Source: Roseimaritima ulvae (GTDB lineage Bacteria > Planctomycetota > Planctomycetia > Pirellulales > Pirellulaceae). From it: DNA of 64,000 bases. The stretch covers positions 3,162,001 through 3,226,000 of the forward strand of contig NZ_CP042914.1 of assembly GCF_008065135.1 (NCBI RefSeq), given 5' to 3'. Position numbers and translations under genes: made by a program. The notes under the pieces are model-generated. The model did no database searches. It was not told where the DNA came from and saw nothing but the letters and a program-made list of their open reading frames with translations. Shown piece by piece: positions 7,819 through 16,661 of the stretch (within the stretch, counting starts at the first letter, position 1; each line of letters opens with the position of its first letter).

Positions 7819-10231
7819 GGAATTCATCGACGTTCATCTCCCGTGCCGAATGAGGGGTCTCGTCCAATTGGCGTGGTTGCTGGCGGGGCTGATGCTGTGG
7901 ATGGGTGGGGGCGCGGCCGCTCGCTGTGCCGCTGAACCCGCGTTCGTGGGGCGGATGGGGGTTCCCATCAAGCATGGTTTTGGTTTGAGCGTGGAGATGG
8001 AAACGGCACCCGGCAACGGTTTTCAACCGGTGTATCTGCAGTTCGTGCCAACCACACGAACCTTCACTCGCGAACGCAACTTGACAATCGAGATCAGCCC
8101 CGGCGACCAGATGCAGTCCGGCATCGATTTCACCTACCGCTGTCAGGTTCAACTGCCTCAGAACGCTCGCGATTTTCGCAGCGTGCAATACATCCCCTAC
8201 TACTATCCGTGGAGCCAAATGCATGTTCGAGTGCTGGAAGACGAACGGCCTTTGCAAGGTTGCGTGACGACCTTTGGATTAAACGGTGCCCGGCAATCAC
8301 CCTTGCAGCATCCGACTATAGGCGTGGTGGTTTCCGGAAAAATGAATCGCGTGTTAAAGCAGAACGCCAACAATGAAACCCAGCGACAAGCGAACTATCG
8401 GCAGACTTTGACCCGATTGGCGACAAGGCCCGCCTTGCCGCATGTGATGGCCGGCGGCGCGGTCGTTCAGGCGACAGCCCTGTGGATTTACGGAGCTGCT
8501 GTGGGGGCTGATGTCCCGACCGACAGCGATCCGCCGGCCTGGCAGGTCTGTCCGGACGTGCGTAGTTTGCGGACGGCGTTTGCCGGAGCGATCCCCGTCG
8601 ATACCGACGTGCCCCGCCTGGACCATGCCACTGCTTTGCAACAGCTCGAACAGGTGCAGCCGGCCGAGGTCCAATTTCGGGTGCTGGATGCGGAACAAAT
8701 GTCCGAGCAGTGGCTGGCGTACTCGCAACTGGATGTGATGCTGATCGCGGCGCCTCTGCTGCAACAATTGGAAGCCCAGCCGGACGCCTACCGTGCGTTG
8801 ACCGATTGGTTGGCCAACGGGGGGAACCTGTGGGTTTACGCAACCGGCCAGGCTTCGTGCAAAGTTTTGGATCAGGTTCCGCTGCAGCCGATCGCGGCCT
8901 CGCTGGTGCTGGGCAAACCAGCGGTAGCCAAGCGATTGCAGCTAGGCGAAATCAATGATCAATCCGGATGGGATTACAACACGTACAACGGGGCGACGCG
9001 GGTTTCGCAGAATTACGCGTTTTCGGGGACGATGCCCGGCGGCAGTTCCCTCCGCCGGCAAGTTTTCGAGACGGCGAAGAAAAATGAACATGCCTTCGCA
9101 GCCACCGCTTCCCCGGCCTCGATCGCCAGCCGGATACGTCAGGGGCAGTTTGGTTTGGGAACCGTTACGGCGATCGACGCGGCCGACCCCTTTCCGCAGT
9201 CCTATCAATTTTGGAGCTCCGTGGTCCGTGCCACCGGAAGCAAGCAATTGGACTGGAGTGAACGTCACGGCCTCGACGTGCCCTCTGGCAGCACCCACTA
9301 TTGGTCGTTGTTGATCGGTTCGGTGGGGCAGCCGCCAGTCAAATCTTTCATCGGTTTGAACACGCTGTTTGTATTGGTTGTGGGGCCGCTTTGTTATTTG
9401 TATCTGCGTCGTCGTCAGCATCTGTTCTTGTTGTTTTTCGTGGCTCCGGCACTGGCCCTGCTGGTGACCGGCGGGCTGGTCGTGTACGCCTATTTTGCCG
9501 ACGGCGTCCGTACCCGAACGAGGGTGCGGCAAGTCACCTGGGTGGATCCGCACGCCGGGTACCAGGTGACCCAGTCCCGGCAATCGTATTTTGCGGTGCT
9601 GGGAAGCCGGCGGGGACTGACCTATCCGGATGATGTGGCCGTCTATCCCGTACTGCGGGGCAGCATCCGCGCCGGGTATCGCTACCGACGCGATTCGTCC
9701 AATGGCAGGCAGGGCATGGTCACCGCGTTAGAGGACCGGACTCAGTTCCGCGGTTGCTTTCTGCCGCCCCGTTCCCAGGTGCAAATGTTGGTCTTTAAGC
9801 CGGAGGCTCGCAGCGACTCGTTGCAGTGGGACGTGGGCGATGGCCGGGTTGCGGTCACCAACGGGTTGGACGTTGATCTGCGGAACTTGACGCTGCGCGA
9901 CAAGTCCGGTGGTATCTGGCAGGCCGAGCATGTGGCCGTTGGACAGCGGGTGCCGTTGACCAGGGTGGCGGTGGGCACCAAGCCGAAACTGGCGGTCGCG
10001 CCACTGGTGCCCGACGTGCTGCCCAATCTGCGTTCGACGCGGGATCCCTGGGGACGCTACATTGCGGGCAGTCACGCTTCGCAATTGGAACAAAGGCTCG
10101 ATTCCTGGCTGCAGTATTTGCCGCCCCAGCGTTATTATGCGATTGCGGATTCGTCGGGCCAGACGCTATTGGGTACCGAGGATGCGGAAATGACCGATGC
10201 AGTACACGTGGTGATGGGGCAACTGCCATGA
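7811..10231 (+). CDS. Large membrane-anchored protein of ABC-exporter operon
   Basis: 806 residues. A hydrophobic N-terminus (LAWLLAGLMLWMGGGAAA, from about residue 18) looks like a signal peptide; an in-frame ATG at 7850 would make it start closer to this. The central part has a segment reading LDVMLIAAPLLQQL then LTDWLANGGNLWVYA, typical of the glutamine-amidotransferase-like fold found in GldG-like or DUF4350-type ABC partners. Two transmembrane helices (about 517-535 and 541-562) precede a ~240-residue beta-rich domain. Periplasmic substrate handling for the exporter encoded next is inferred. Translation is coupled to the ATP-binding protein by an ATGA overlap at 10228. Confidence 0.7.
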   Translation: MFREFIDVHLPCRMRGLVQLAWLLAGLMLWMGGGAAARCAAEPAFVGRMGVPIKHGFGLSVEMETAPGNGFQPVYLQFVPTTRTFTRERNLTIEISPGDQMQSGIDFTYRCQVQLPQNARDFRSVQYIPYYYPWSQMHVRVLEDERPLQGCVTTFGLNGARQSPLQHPTIGVVVSGKMNRVLKQNANNETQRQANYRQTLTRLATRPALPHVMAGGAVVQATALWIYGAAVGADVPTDSDPPAWQVCPDVRSLRTAFAGAIPVDTDVPRLDHATALQQLEQVQPAEVQFRVLDAEQMSEQWLAYSQLDVMLIAAPLLQQLEAQPDAYRALTDWLANGGNLWVYATGQASCKVLDQVPLQPIAASLVLGKPAVAKRLQLGEINDQSGWDYNTYNGATRVSQNYAFSGTMPGGSSLRRQVFETAKKNEHAFAATASPASIASRIRQGQFGLGTVTAIDAADPFPQSYQFWSSVVRATGSKQLDWSERHGLDVPSGSTHYWSLLIGSVGQPPVKSFIGLNTLFVLVVGPLCYLYLRRRQHLFLLFFVAPALALLVTGGLVVYAYFADGVRTRTRVRQVTWVDPHAGYQVTQSRQSYFAVLGSRRGLTYPDDVAVYPVLRGSIRAGYRYRRDSSNGRQGMVTALEDRTQFRGCFLPPRSQVQMLVFKPEARSDSLQWDVGDGRVAVTNGLDVDLRNLTLRDKSGGIWQAEHVAVGQRVPLTRVAVGTKPKLAVAPLVPDVLPNLRSTRDPWGRYIAGSHASQLEQRLDSWLQYLPPQRYYAIADSSGQTLLGTEDAEMTDAVHVVMGQLP

Positions 10232-11181
10232 TCGCGAAGCAATGGAGCGGTCCGGCCATCGAACTGCAGAACCTGTGTCGCACGTTCGGCAGCACGCACG
10301 CCGTAAACAACGTTTCGTTTGTGGTGCCGGCCGGCAGCGTATTTGGTTACATCGGTCCTAACGGCGCCGGCAAAACGACCAGTATGCGGATTTTGGCCAC
10401 GCTGGAATTGCCCACTTCCGGCGATGCCTTTATCGAAGGCCTGTCGTCGATCAACGATCCGGATCGAGTCCGTGGGCGGTTGGGGTTCATGCCCGATGGG
10501 TTCGGAACTTACGGCGATACAAACTGCGCCGAATACCTGGACTTTTTCGCCCGCTCCTACGGCGTGATCGGTCGCCAACGGACGCGACGGCTACGTTGGG
10601 TGATGGACTTTACCGGCCTGGATAAGCTGGCCTACAAACCGATCCGTGGGCTCAGCAAAGGCATGAAGCAACGGCTGTGCCTGGGGCGAGCCCTGATCCA
10701 TGATCCTTCGGTGTTGATCCTCGATGAGCCGGCCGCCGGACTGGACCCCCGCGCCCGGATCGAGCTGCGACAGATGATTCGCACCCTGGCCGCCGAAGGC
10801 AAAACGATCTTGATCAGTAGCCACATCCTGACGGAACTGGCCGAAATGTGTGATCGGGTGGGAATCATCGAACAGGGCTGTTTGCTGGCCACCGGCACGG
10901 TTGAAGAAATTCGCAGCCGCTTGCGGAAAACCCGGAACATTTTGGTGCGAACAGTCGGCGGGGTGGAGCAAGCCTTGGAACTGCTACGTCCCCATCCGGC
11001 GGTCGATCAATTGGAAGGAGAGCGTGACTTGATTCGGTTTCACATTCACGGCGGCGATGCCGAACAAGTGGAAATCCTGCGGATCCTCACCGACGCTCGT
11101 ATTGACGTGCTGGACTACGCCACTGTCGATGAATCGTTGGAAGACGTATTCCTGCAGATCACGCAAGGAAATGTGCAATGA
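10228..11181 (+). CDS. ABC transporter ATP-binding protein
   Basis: 317 residues. ATPase subunit of an ABC-2 type exporter. It has Walker A GPNGAGKTT (about 46-54), the signature motif LSKGMKQRL, Walker B VLILDEPAAGLDP and the switch histidine ISSHIL. The C-terminal ~80 residues form the extra domain usual in CcmA/NatA/GldA-type exporters. It overlaps both neighbours by four bases (ATGA), so subunit stoichiometry is probably set by translational coupling. The substrate cannot be told from sequence. Confidence 0.95.
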   Translation: MIAKQWSGPAIELQNLCRTFGSTHAVNNVSFVVPAGSVFGYIGPNGAGKTTSMRILATLELPTSGDAFIEGLSSINDPDRVRGRLGFMPDGFGTYGDTNCAEYLDFFARSYGVIGRQRTRRLRWVMDFTGLDKLAYKPIRGLSKGMKQRLCLGRALIHDPSVLILDEPAAGLDPRARIELRQMIRTLAAEGKTILISSHILTELAEMCDRVGIIEQGCLLATGTVEEIRSRLRKTRNILVRTVGGVEQALELLRPHPAVDQLEGERDLIRFHIHGGDAEQVEILRILTDARIDVLDYATVDESLEDVFLQITQGNVQ

Positions 11182-12794
11182 GTGGCATGCAACCGCATCC
11201 CTTGACGTTGGATCCCGAAGGCCAAGGCATTTGGGGCTGGGTGGATCGTGCCAGCGAAAAAGCCAGCGGCTGGTTGAATCCGATCCTCATCAAAGAGGCT
11301 CGCCAGGCGCTGAAGAGCAAACAGTTTGTCATCACCTTTTTTTCGCTGTTGGCCTGTTCGTGGATCTGGACGGTGATGGGCATCGTGGCCAATTCACCCG
11401 ACGTGTACTACGTCTCCAGCGGCCAAGATATGTTGTACGGATACTACTTTGTGCTGGCGATTCCGATGCTGGGAATGGTGCCCCTGGTGGCGCATCGTTC
11501 GCTGGCCGCGGAAATCGACGACGGCACGTTTGAGATGCTGGCGATCACCAAGTTATCGTCGATGCGAATTGTGCTGGGCAAATTAAACAGCGCGATGCTA
11601 CAGATGCTGATCTATTTTGCCGCCGTGGTACCCGGGCTGGCGTTTTCGTACCTGCTGCGTGGCGTCAATATGCCGACGCTGCTGATGATGGTGCTGGTGA
11701 TCTTTTTTGCCGCCATGTTGGTGACCACGTTTGGGTTATTGATCGCCACATTGGCATCGCACCGCGCCTGGCAGGTAGTGGCGCTGTTGGGGGTGCTGGC
11801 GGTGGTGGTGGGAGCCCAATTCTTGTGTGGGGCGTTCTGCTTGGAAGCCATCTTGGAGGAAGACGCCGGTTCGATCCCCGAGGCCTGGTTGTTCACCGGC
11901 GTGTTCGGACTGGTGGGAGCCGGATGCATGGTGCTGTTTGTCAAAGCGGCCGCGGCCCGGATCGCTCCGGTTACCGAAAACCGCTCCACCGGATTGCGCT
12001 GGAGTATGTTCGCCCTGCAGTTGTTGTGGGTGTTCGCGATCGTGTTTATTCCGCTGTATTACGCCTCCACCGAATACAGCTATATCGATGCCGAACCGAT
12101 CAATTTTGGGATGATGGTGGTGTGTGGGTATTGGCTGTTGATGGGCAGTTTGATGTTGGCGGAATCACCGGAGCTGAGCCCGCGGGTGCAGCGGACGTTG
12201 CCCAGTACATTCTTCGGCCGCATGTTCCTGTTGTGGTTTAATCCGGGGCCCGGAACCGGATACATGTTTGCCATCTGCAGCGGCACGGCGGCAATGTTCA
12301 CGATGGCGTTGTTCGCCAGCAGTTCGCAGTTTCTAACCGTCAACAACTCCACACAAACCTTTCCGACGTCGATGGCTCTGCTAATGTCGGGCTATCTGAT
12401 GGGGTATCTAAGCTTGGTGCGGTTGATCGTGATGCCCATCAGTTGGCGGTTGGGACGGTCCTTTGTGTTGCCGGTGGTGGTACTGGTGGCCGTGCTGTTT
12501 CTGGGCGTCGCCACGCCTTCAATCATCATGGTGTCGATTACCGGTGAGCTGTCACGACGGCACTCCGTGATGGAATTGCCCAACTGGGGGTGGACCCTAG
12601 ACGAAGCCTTTTCGGGAGGCATCGATTGGCCACTGGCAGTGTTGGCGTTTGGGGTCGGAGGTGTCTTGTTTGCGGTGAACCTGTTGTTGTTCTTCCGCGA
12701 GTTCACGTATCGCCGGATCGCCGAACCGCAGCGTTTGCAAGCGGAGCAGCAGGAAGAGTCAGAGCCCGCTGACGAGGTGCTGCAACCATCCTAA
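11178..12794 (+). CDS. ABC-2 type transporter permease
   Basis: 538 residues. It is the membrane partner of the ATPase encoded directly upstream, with which it overlaps by four bases. The N-terminal segment (WLNPILIKEARQALKSKQFV) is the cytoplasmic coupling helix typical of ABC-2 permeases. About ten to twelve hydrophobic helices follow, and the C-terminus is a charged tail rich in Gln and Glu. Many permeases of this kind in planctomycetes sit with GldG-like proteins. The 3' end overlaps the convergent DUF1294 gene by 36 bases. Confidence 0.85.
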   Translation: MSGMQPHPLTLDPEGQGIWGWVDRASEKASGWLNPILIKEARQALKSKQFVITFFSLLACSWIWTVMGIVANSPDVYYVSSGQDMLYGYYFVLAIPMLGMVPLVAHRSLAAEIDDGTFEMLAITKLSSMRIVLGKLNSAMLQMLIYFAAVVPGLAFSYLLRGVNMPTLLMMVLVIFFAAMLVTTFGLLIATLASHRAWQVVALLGVLAVVVGAQFLCGAFCLEAILEEDAGSIPEAWLFTGVFGLVGAGCMVLFVKAAAARIAPVTENRSTGLRWSMFALQLLWVFAIVFIPLYYASTEYSYIDAEPINFGMMVVCGYWLLMGSLMLAESPELSPRVQRTLPSTFFGRMFLLWFNPGPGTGYMFAICSGTAAMFTMALFASSSQFLTVNNSTQTFPTSMALLMSGYLMGYLSLVRLIVMPISWRLGRSFVLPVVVLVAVLFLGVATPSIIMVSITGELSRRHSVMELPNWGWTLDEAFSGGIDWPLAVLAFGVGGVLFAVNLLLFFREFTYRRIAEPQRLQAEQQEESEPADEVLQPS

Positions 12795-13061
12795 ACCCGC
12801 ATACCCAGCCAGGTTGCCCAGCACCGACAAGGCAAAGCGGATGCGGTAGGATCGCTTGTACGTCTTATGCCGCAGTCGCCGCCCTGCCAGCCAGCCGCCG
12901 GGCCAACCACCTGCCAGCGACCATAACAGCAACGTGCGTTCAGGCACTCGGGGCGTCTCGCGGCGGGCGGCGCGTTTATCCCAGGCGTACAAGCCGGCCG
13001 TCAGCAGGCTGGCGACCAGCGTCCATGCAACGATCACGATTAGCAAGTTGGAAAGGGTCAT
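12759..13061 (-). CDS. DUF1294 domain-containing membrane protein
   Basis: 100 residues. It starts with one hydrophobic helix (about 5-24), followed by AWDKRAARRETPRVPERTLL, then GGWPGGWLAGRRLRHKTYK. This is the full DUF1294 signature, and a second helix lies at the end. DUF1294 proteins are small inner-membrane proteins of unknown function. Its 3' end overlaps the end of the ABC permease gene on the other strand. Confidence 0.88.
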   Translation of the reverse strand: MTLSNLLIVIVAWTLVASLLTAGLYAWDKRAARRETPRVPERTLLLWSLAGGWPGGWLAGRRLRHKTYKRSYRIRFALSVLGNLAGYAGLGWLQHLVSGL

Positions 13062-13089
13062 TGGGGCCTGACGTTGGGGACTCGCTGGG

Positions 13090-13095
13090 TATAAT
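13090..13095 (+). promoter_or_regulatory. Probable -10 box (TATAAT) of the thioesterase gene
   Basis: A perfect TATAAT ends seven bases before the ATG at 13103. A weak -35 (CTGACG, 13068-13073) lies 16 bases upstream. If used, transcription would start at or next to the ATG, giving a leaderless mRNA. This agrees with the absence of a ribosome binding site. Confidence 0.4.
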
Positions 13096-13102
13096 TCGGC
13101 CT

Positions 13103-13498
13103 ATGATACGCGAACACACGATTGAATTGCGGGTACGCTACGACGAAACCGATCCGATGGGCTTGGTACATCACTCGAATTACCTGCGATATTTTGAGAT
13201 CGGTCGCACCGAATTGCTCCGTGCCGCCGGCGGGAATTATCGAGATATGGAAGCCGCCGGCCAGTTGGTGGTGGTCGTGCGGGTGGACTGTCGCTACAAA
13301 TCGCCGGCCCGCTATGACGATCTGATCTCGATCACGACCCAGATCGCCAAAGTCAGCAGCGCCAAGATCATGCACCACTACATCATTCGGCGTGGTGATC
13401 AGGTACTGGTCGAAGCCGACGTAACGTTGGCGGTGATCGACCGTGAGGGCCGTGTGCAACGCGTGCCCGAGGAACTCATCGAAGCCTACAACTCGTGA
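13103..13498 (+). CDS. Acyl-CoA thioesterase, YbgC/4-hydroxybenzoyl-CoA thioesterase family
   Basis: 131 residues, the usual length for a single hot-dog domain. The motif YDETDPMGLVHHSNYLRYFE (about 11-30) is the signature of YbgC-type thioesterases, which hydrolyse short acyl-CoA thioesters; the Asp before PMG is the catalytic residue in the family. An upstream in-frame start at 13025 is possible but would overlap the divergent gene and add 26 unrelated residues. In proteobacteria ybgC sits with tol-pal; here it stands alone, so its physiological substrate is open. Confidence 0.85.
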   Translation: MIREHTIELRVRYDETDPMGLVHHSNYLRYFEIGRTELLRAAGGNYRDMEAAGQLVVVVRVDCRYKSPARYDDLISITTQIAKVSSAKIMHHYIIRRGDQVLVEADVTLAVIDREGRVQRVPEELIEAYNS

Positions 13499-13526
13499 GC
13501 GCTGGCTGAGTTGCGGGCGTCTACCA

Positions 13527-13674
13527 ATCACGAAAAACACGAAGCACACGAAAAGCGGAATCGTTGGTTATTGAACGGTGTTTCAGGCAGGTGGTTGCCG
13601 CGTCTTCAACGCAGAAGAACCGCGTAAGGACTGTTTCTTTTTTCGTGTGCTTCGTGTCTTTCGTGGTTCTTGCT
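13527..13674. repeat. Long imperfect inverted repeat (ACGAAGCACACGAAAA type), family F
   Basis: Bases 13527-13560 (CACGAAAAACACGAAGCACA, then CGAAAAG) are roughly the reverse complement of 13636-13674 (TTTCGTGTGCTTCGTGTCTT, then TCGTGG). The stem-loop would close over ~75 bases between the convergent thioesterase and rpiB genes. It may terminate transcription from both sides. Confidence 0.55.
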
Positions 13675-13689
13675 TTTGGAGCGAGCAAA

Positions 13690-14133
13690 TTAGCTTTGGT
13701 CGAGGCGATTGATCTTTTTCACGCGGCGGCTGTGCCGACCGGCTTCGAACTCGGTTCGCAACCACAATAGGACGAGGTCGTCGACCGAGCGATCGCCGAT
13801 CATATCGCCGGGCAGGCAGAGCACGTTCAGGTCGTTATGGCGGCGGCTCATTTCCACCATCACTTCGTCGTAGCAAGCAGCTGCGCGGACGTGAGGAAAT
13901 TTATTGGCCACGATGGCCATACCGATACCGGTACCGCAGATCAAAATCCCGCGATCGGCGTCTCCGCGGCTGACCTTCGATGCCACGGCGGTCGCAAAGT
14001 CGGGGTAGTCGACTGAGCAGGACTCGTCGTCGGTGCCTTCGTCGGAAACCTCAAAGCCTTCGTGGGTCAAGCACTGCACAAGTTTGGCTTTGATGCGCAC
14101 GCCCCGGTGGTCGCTGGCAATACTGACACGCAT
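13690..14133 (-). CDS. rpiB: Ribose-5-phosphate isomerase B
   Basis: 147 residues. It interconverts ribose 5-phosphate and ribulose 5-phosphate in the pentose phosphate pathway. Typical RpiB features are RVSIASDHRGVRIK at the N-terminus, the catalytic region DYPDFATAVA, and GILICGTGIGMAIVANK followed by ARAAACYD-like VRAAACYD. The ATG at 14133 is chosen because AGGAGG lies at 14143-14148, nine bases upstream. The gene begins one base after the stop of the Sua5-phosphatase gene, so the two form an operon. The order matches ywlC-ywlE-ywlF of Bacillus subtilis. Confidence 0.95.
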   Translation of the reverse strand: MRVSIASDHRGVRIKAKLVQCLTHEGFEVSDEGTDDESCSVDYPDFATAVASKVSRGDADRGILICGTGIGMAIVANKFPHVRAAACYDEVMVEMSRRHNDLNVLCLPGDMIGDRSVDDLVLLWLRTEFEAGRHSRRVKKINRLDQS

Positions 14134-14134
14134 A

Positions 14135-15322
14135 TTATTTGCCCTCCTGGTCATCGCCATGGGGTTGCTGTTGGTCTTGCGGTTGAATTTCGGTGGTCAG
14201 CCAATCGTCGCCTAATTCCTCAACCCAGTCGGCAAGTTCCTGATCGATTTGGTCGGCGCAGGCGGTGTAAACTTCGGGCGGTGCGCCGATGGGGTCACTA
14301 ACATCCCCGCCGTCGCGGAGCAGCGTACGCACGCGGGGCTCCGCAGCCGGCCAGCGGGTGATGATAGCTTCACGATGTTGATTGGTCATCGTCAAAATTA
14401 AATCGGCCAGTTCGACCAGACGTTCGTCCAGTGGTCGGCTGCTGTGGCCGGTCAGATCCAAGCCGCGTTCGCTCATCGCTTCGACGGCTTGTTGCGCGGC
14501 CCCGCCACCGGGCATCGCCGAGACGCCCGCGGAGACCACCAAGACGGTGTCTTCGCGGCCGGTTTTTTGCCGAAAGCGTTCTCGAAGCAGAACTTCCGCC
14601 ATAGGGCTGCGGCAGGTGTTGCCCGTGCAGACGACGGCGATGATCGGTTTGACAAATTGTCGCATTGCGGCCCTTTCGATGGCACCTTCTCGGAGGATTT
14701 CGTACGTGTTGCCCTTCACCCGGACCACCGTCGATGCCCCGGCGTAGCGGCTGGGCCCATCGCTGAGGATCAGCGGCAGGTCTTCGGCGTACTTTTCGTC
14801 GGCAAATTGCGCCAATACGGCGTCGCCGGTGGTGGCTGGCGGTTGGCCGGACAAATTGGCACTGGTCAACACAATCGGGGCCGCCACGAATTGATGCAGG
14901 GTTTCGAATACGCGGTGAGCGACCACGCGAAAGCCGACACAGCCATCGGGGGCCAGCACGTACTTGCGGACGCCTTCGGGCAGCTGGGTGATCGCCGAGT
15001 CGGGCGAATCGCAGGGCATCACCAACGTCAACGGACCCGGCCAACAGCGACGTGCCAGTCGCTGAGCCAGCGGGGACAATTGGCAGGCAAAATCCCAGAC
15101 CGCATCACTGCTCCGCAAAGCCACGGCCAGCGGAGCGTCGGGGCTGCGTCCCTTGAGGGCGATCATCCGGGCCACGGCATCGGCATCCAGACCGCTGGCC
15201 GCCAAGCCATACACGGTTTCAGTGGGAACGGCGATCACGTGCCCTTCCGCCAATGCCTGAACCGCGCGGTGAACCATGTCCCGGGGCTCTTCGGCCTTCT
15301 GCAAATCAACGAGGGTTGCCAT
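14135..15322 (-). CDS. Fusion of L-threonylcarbamoyladenylate synthase (Sua5/YwlC) and protein-arginine-phosphatase-type LMW phosphatase (YwlE)
   Basis: 395 residues. Residues 12-215 are a Sua5/YrdC domain (VPTETVYGL at 32-40, KGRSPDAPLAV at 57-67, SANLSG at 154-159), which makes the threonylcarbamoyl-AMP precursor of t6A37 in tRNA. Residues 225-390 are a low-molecular-weight phosphatase domain with the P-loop CTGNTCRS (Cys232) and the acid DPIG (343-346). Thr in the fifth P-loop position is the hallmark of protein arginine phosphatases such as YwlE. The ATG at 15322 is preferred over a GTG at 15355. There is no Sua5-type C-terminal domain; the phosphatase takes its place. Co-transcribed with rpiB. 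Confidence 0.88.
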   Translation of the reverse strand: MATLVDLQKAEEPRDMVHRAVQALAEGHVIAVPTETVYGLAASGLDADAVARMIALKGRSPDAPLAVALRSSDAVWDFACQLSPLAQRLARRCWPGPLTLVMPCDSPDSAITQLPEGVRKYVLAPDGCVGFRVVAHRVFETLHQFVAAPIVLTSANLSGQPPATTGDAVLAQFADEKYAEDLPLILSDGPSRYAGASTVVRVKGNTYEILREGAIERAAMRQFVKPIIAVVCTGNTCRSPMAEVLLRERFRQKTGREDTVLVVSAGVSAMPGGGAAQQAVEAMSERGLDLTGHSSRPLDERLVELADLILTMTNQHREAIITRWPAAEPRVRTLLRDGGDVSDPIGAPPEVYTACADQIDQELADWVEELGDDWLTTEIQPQDQQQPHGDDQEGK

Positions 15323-15474
15323 TTGTTGGCCAAAGTTGGAAATTATTGGAACCACGCTTAACTGATCGGCGTTATTCTAAGGAATCGAACGTTTTCGCAA
15401 CAACCCGCCGGCAATCGGCCCCCCGCCAAAGGGCCGGTCCGCGGGATTACCGCCCTTTTGTCCACGTTTTTGCT

Positions 15475-16494
15475 GTGGTAGCTCCTCACCGTCGACCCTC
15501 TCCCCGCCTGAATCGCCGCAAATGGCTGCAAAATGGCTCGCTGTGGCTGGCCGCCGCTGGCTTGGCCGGTTCAAGTGGTTGCATCAGCGCGGTCGCTCAG
15601 GGAGCCGAACCGGATCTGGTCTGGGGCCGACGCGGAATTTCCGATGGACGGTTCTTAAAACCCCGCGCCATGGCGATCGACCGCCATGATCGCTTGTTTA
15701 TTGTCGACACCACCGGCCGGATCCAGGTTTTTGATGCCGACGGCACGTTCCTGTACAAATGGAGCATGCCGGAAACCGAATTCGGACGCCCCACCGGACT
15801 GGCCGTGGACCACTGGCAGGCGGCCTCGGATGACGATGGCGATAGCCGGCTGCTGGTCGCCGATACACACTACCACCGCATGACGGTGTTTGATTTGACC
15901 GGCCAGATCCTGCTGGAAAAACGCATCGGCGGCAGCGCCGGATTTGCGCCCGGTGAATTTGCCTTTGTCACCGACGCGATCCGCGATTCGCAAGGCAACT
16001 ACTATGTCGGCGAATACGGCGATTCCGACCGCATCCAAAAATTTGATCCCCAGGGCCAATTTATGACCCAGTGGGGCGGCACCGGTGAGACGCCCGGATT
16101 GTTCGTGCGGCCGCAAAGTCTGGTCATGGACGACGACGACGTATTGTGGATCGCCGACGCCTGCAACCACCGCATTCAAGCCTTCGACTGCACCCTGGAA
16201 CAACCCCAATTGGTGGCCTTGTGGGGCGAGCGTGGGCATAGCCTGGGCGAGTTGTATTTTCCCTACGACCTGGCGGTGGGTGGTGACGGAGCGATCCTGG
16301 TTTGCGAATACGGCAATCAGCGGTTGCAACGTTTTGATCGCGAAGGCCGCTTCTTGGGCGCTTGGGGCAGTCCCGGCCATGATCCCGGGCGACTGTATCA
16401 GCCCTGGGGCGTGGTGATCGATTCGCAAGACCGCGTGCACGTGCTGGACAGCAACAACCACCGCGTGCAACGACTGTCCATGTCAGGCTGGTAG
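15475..16494 (+). CDS. NHL repeat-containing secreted protein
   Basis: About 339 residues from a GTG at 15475; the open frame extends up to 15253, inside the opposite gene, and no ATG precedes the conserved part, so the start is uncertain. A basic N-region (RRKWLQNGSLW) and hydrophobic core (LAAAGLAGSSGC) look like an export signal, perhaps of a lipoprotein. The rest is a six-bladed NHL propeller, with blades such as LKPRAMAIDRHDRLFIVDTT, RPQSLVMDDDDVLWIADACN and YQPWGVVIDSQDRVHVLDSN. NHL propellers are binding or scaffold domains; the partner is unknown. The stop codon lies within a family A repeat. Confidence 0.8.
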   Translation: MVAPHRRPSPRLNRRKWLQNGSLWLAAAGLAGSSGCISAVAQGAEPDLVWGRRGISDGRFLKPRAMAIDRHDRLFIVDTTGRIQVFDADGTFLYKWSMPETEFGRPTGLAVDHWQAASDDDGDSRLLVADTHYHRMTVFDLTGQILLEKRIGGSAGFAPGEFAFVTDAIRDSQGNYYVGEYGDSDRIQKFDPQGQFMTQWGGTGETPGLFVRPQSLVMDDDDVLWIADACNHRIQAFDCTLEQPQLVALWGERGHSLGELYFPYDLAVGGDGAILVCEYGNQRLQRFDREGRFLGAWGSPGHDPGRLYQPWGVVIDSQDRVHVLDSNNHRVQRLSMSGW

Positions 16495-16557
16495 CCGATG
16501 TTGCCAGACTTTGGACGCGATGGGGAATCATCCAAACTCTGGCGAGTTCGGCTACGG
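16491..16557. repeat. Family A inverted repeat overlapping the stop codon of the NHL gene
   Basis: GTAGCCGATGTTGCCAGACT starts at 16491 and contains the TAG stop of the NHL gene (16492-16494). The inverted half CCAAACTCTGGCGAGTTCGG follows from 16532. The hairpin would form directly at the end of the reading frame. Confidence 0.65.
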
Positions 16558-16661
16558 GCAAATATTTTCGCGTCAATCTTTCCAGCCTGCCCCCATGCCT
16601 CTTCGACTCCCGGACGCGTTTTCACGGATGTTCGCCCGACAGAAAACCACGATGCACTGCC

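Noticed and set aside
14444-15361. 305-residue plus-strand frame opposite the Sua5 fusion
   Set aside because: Antisense to a well-supported fused enzyme gene and without any domain.
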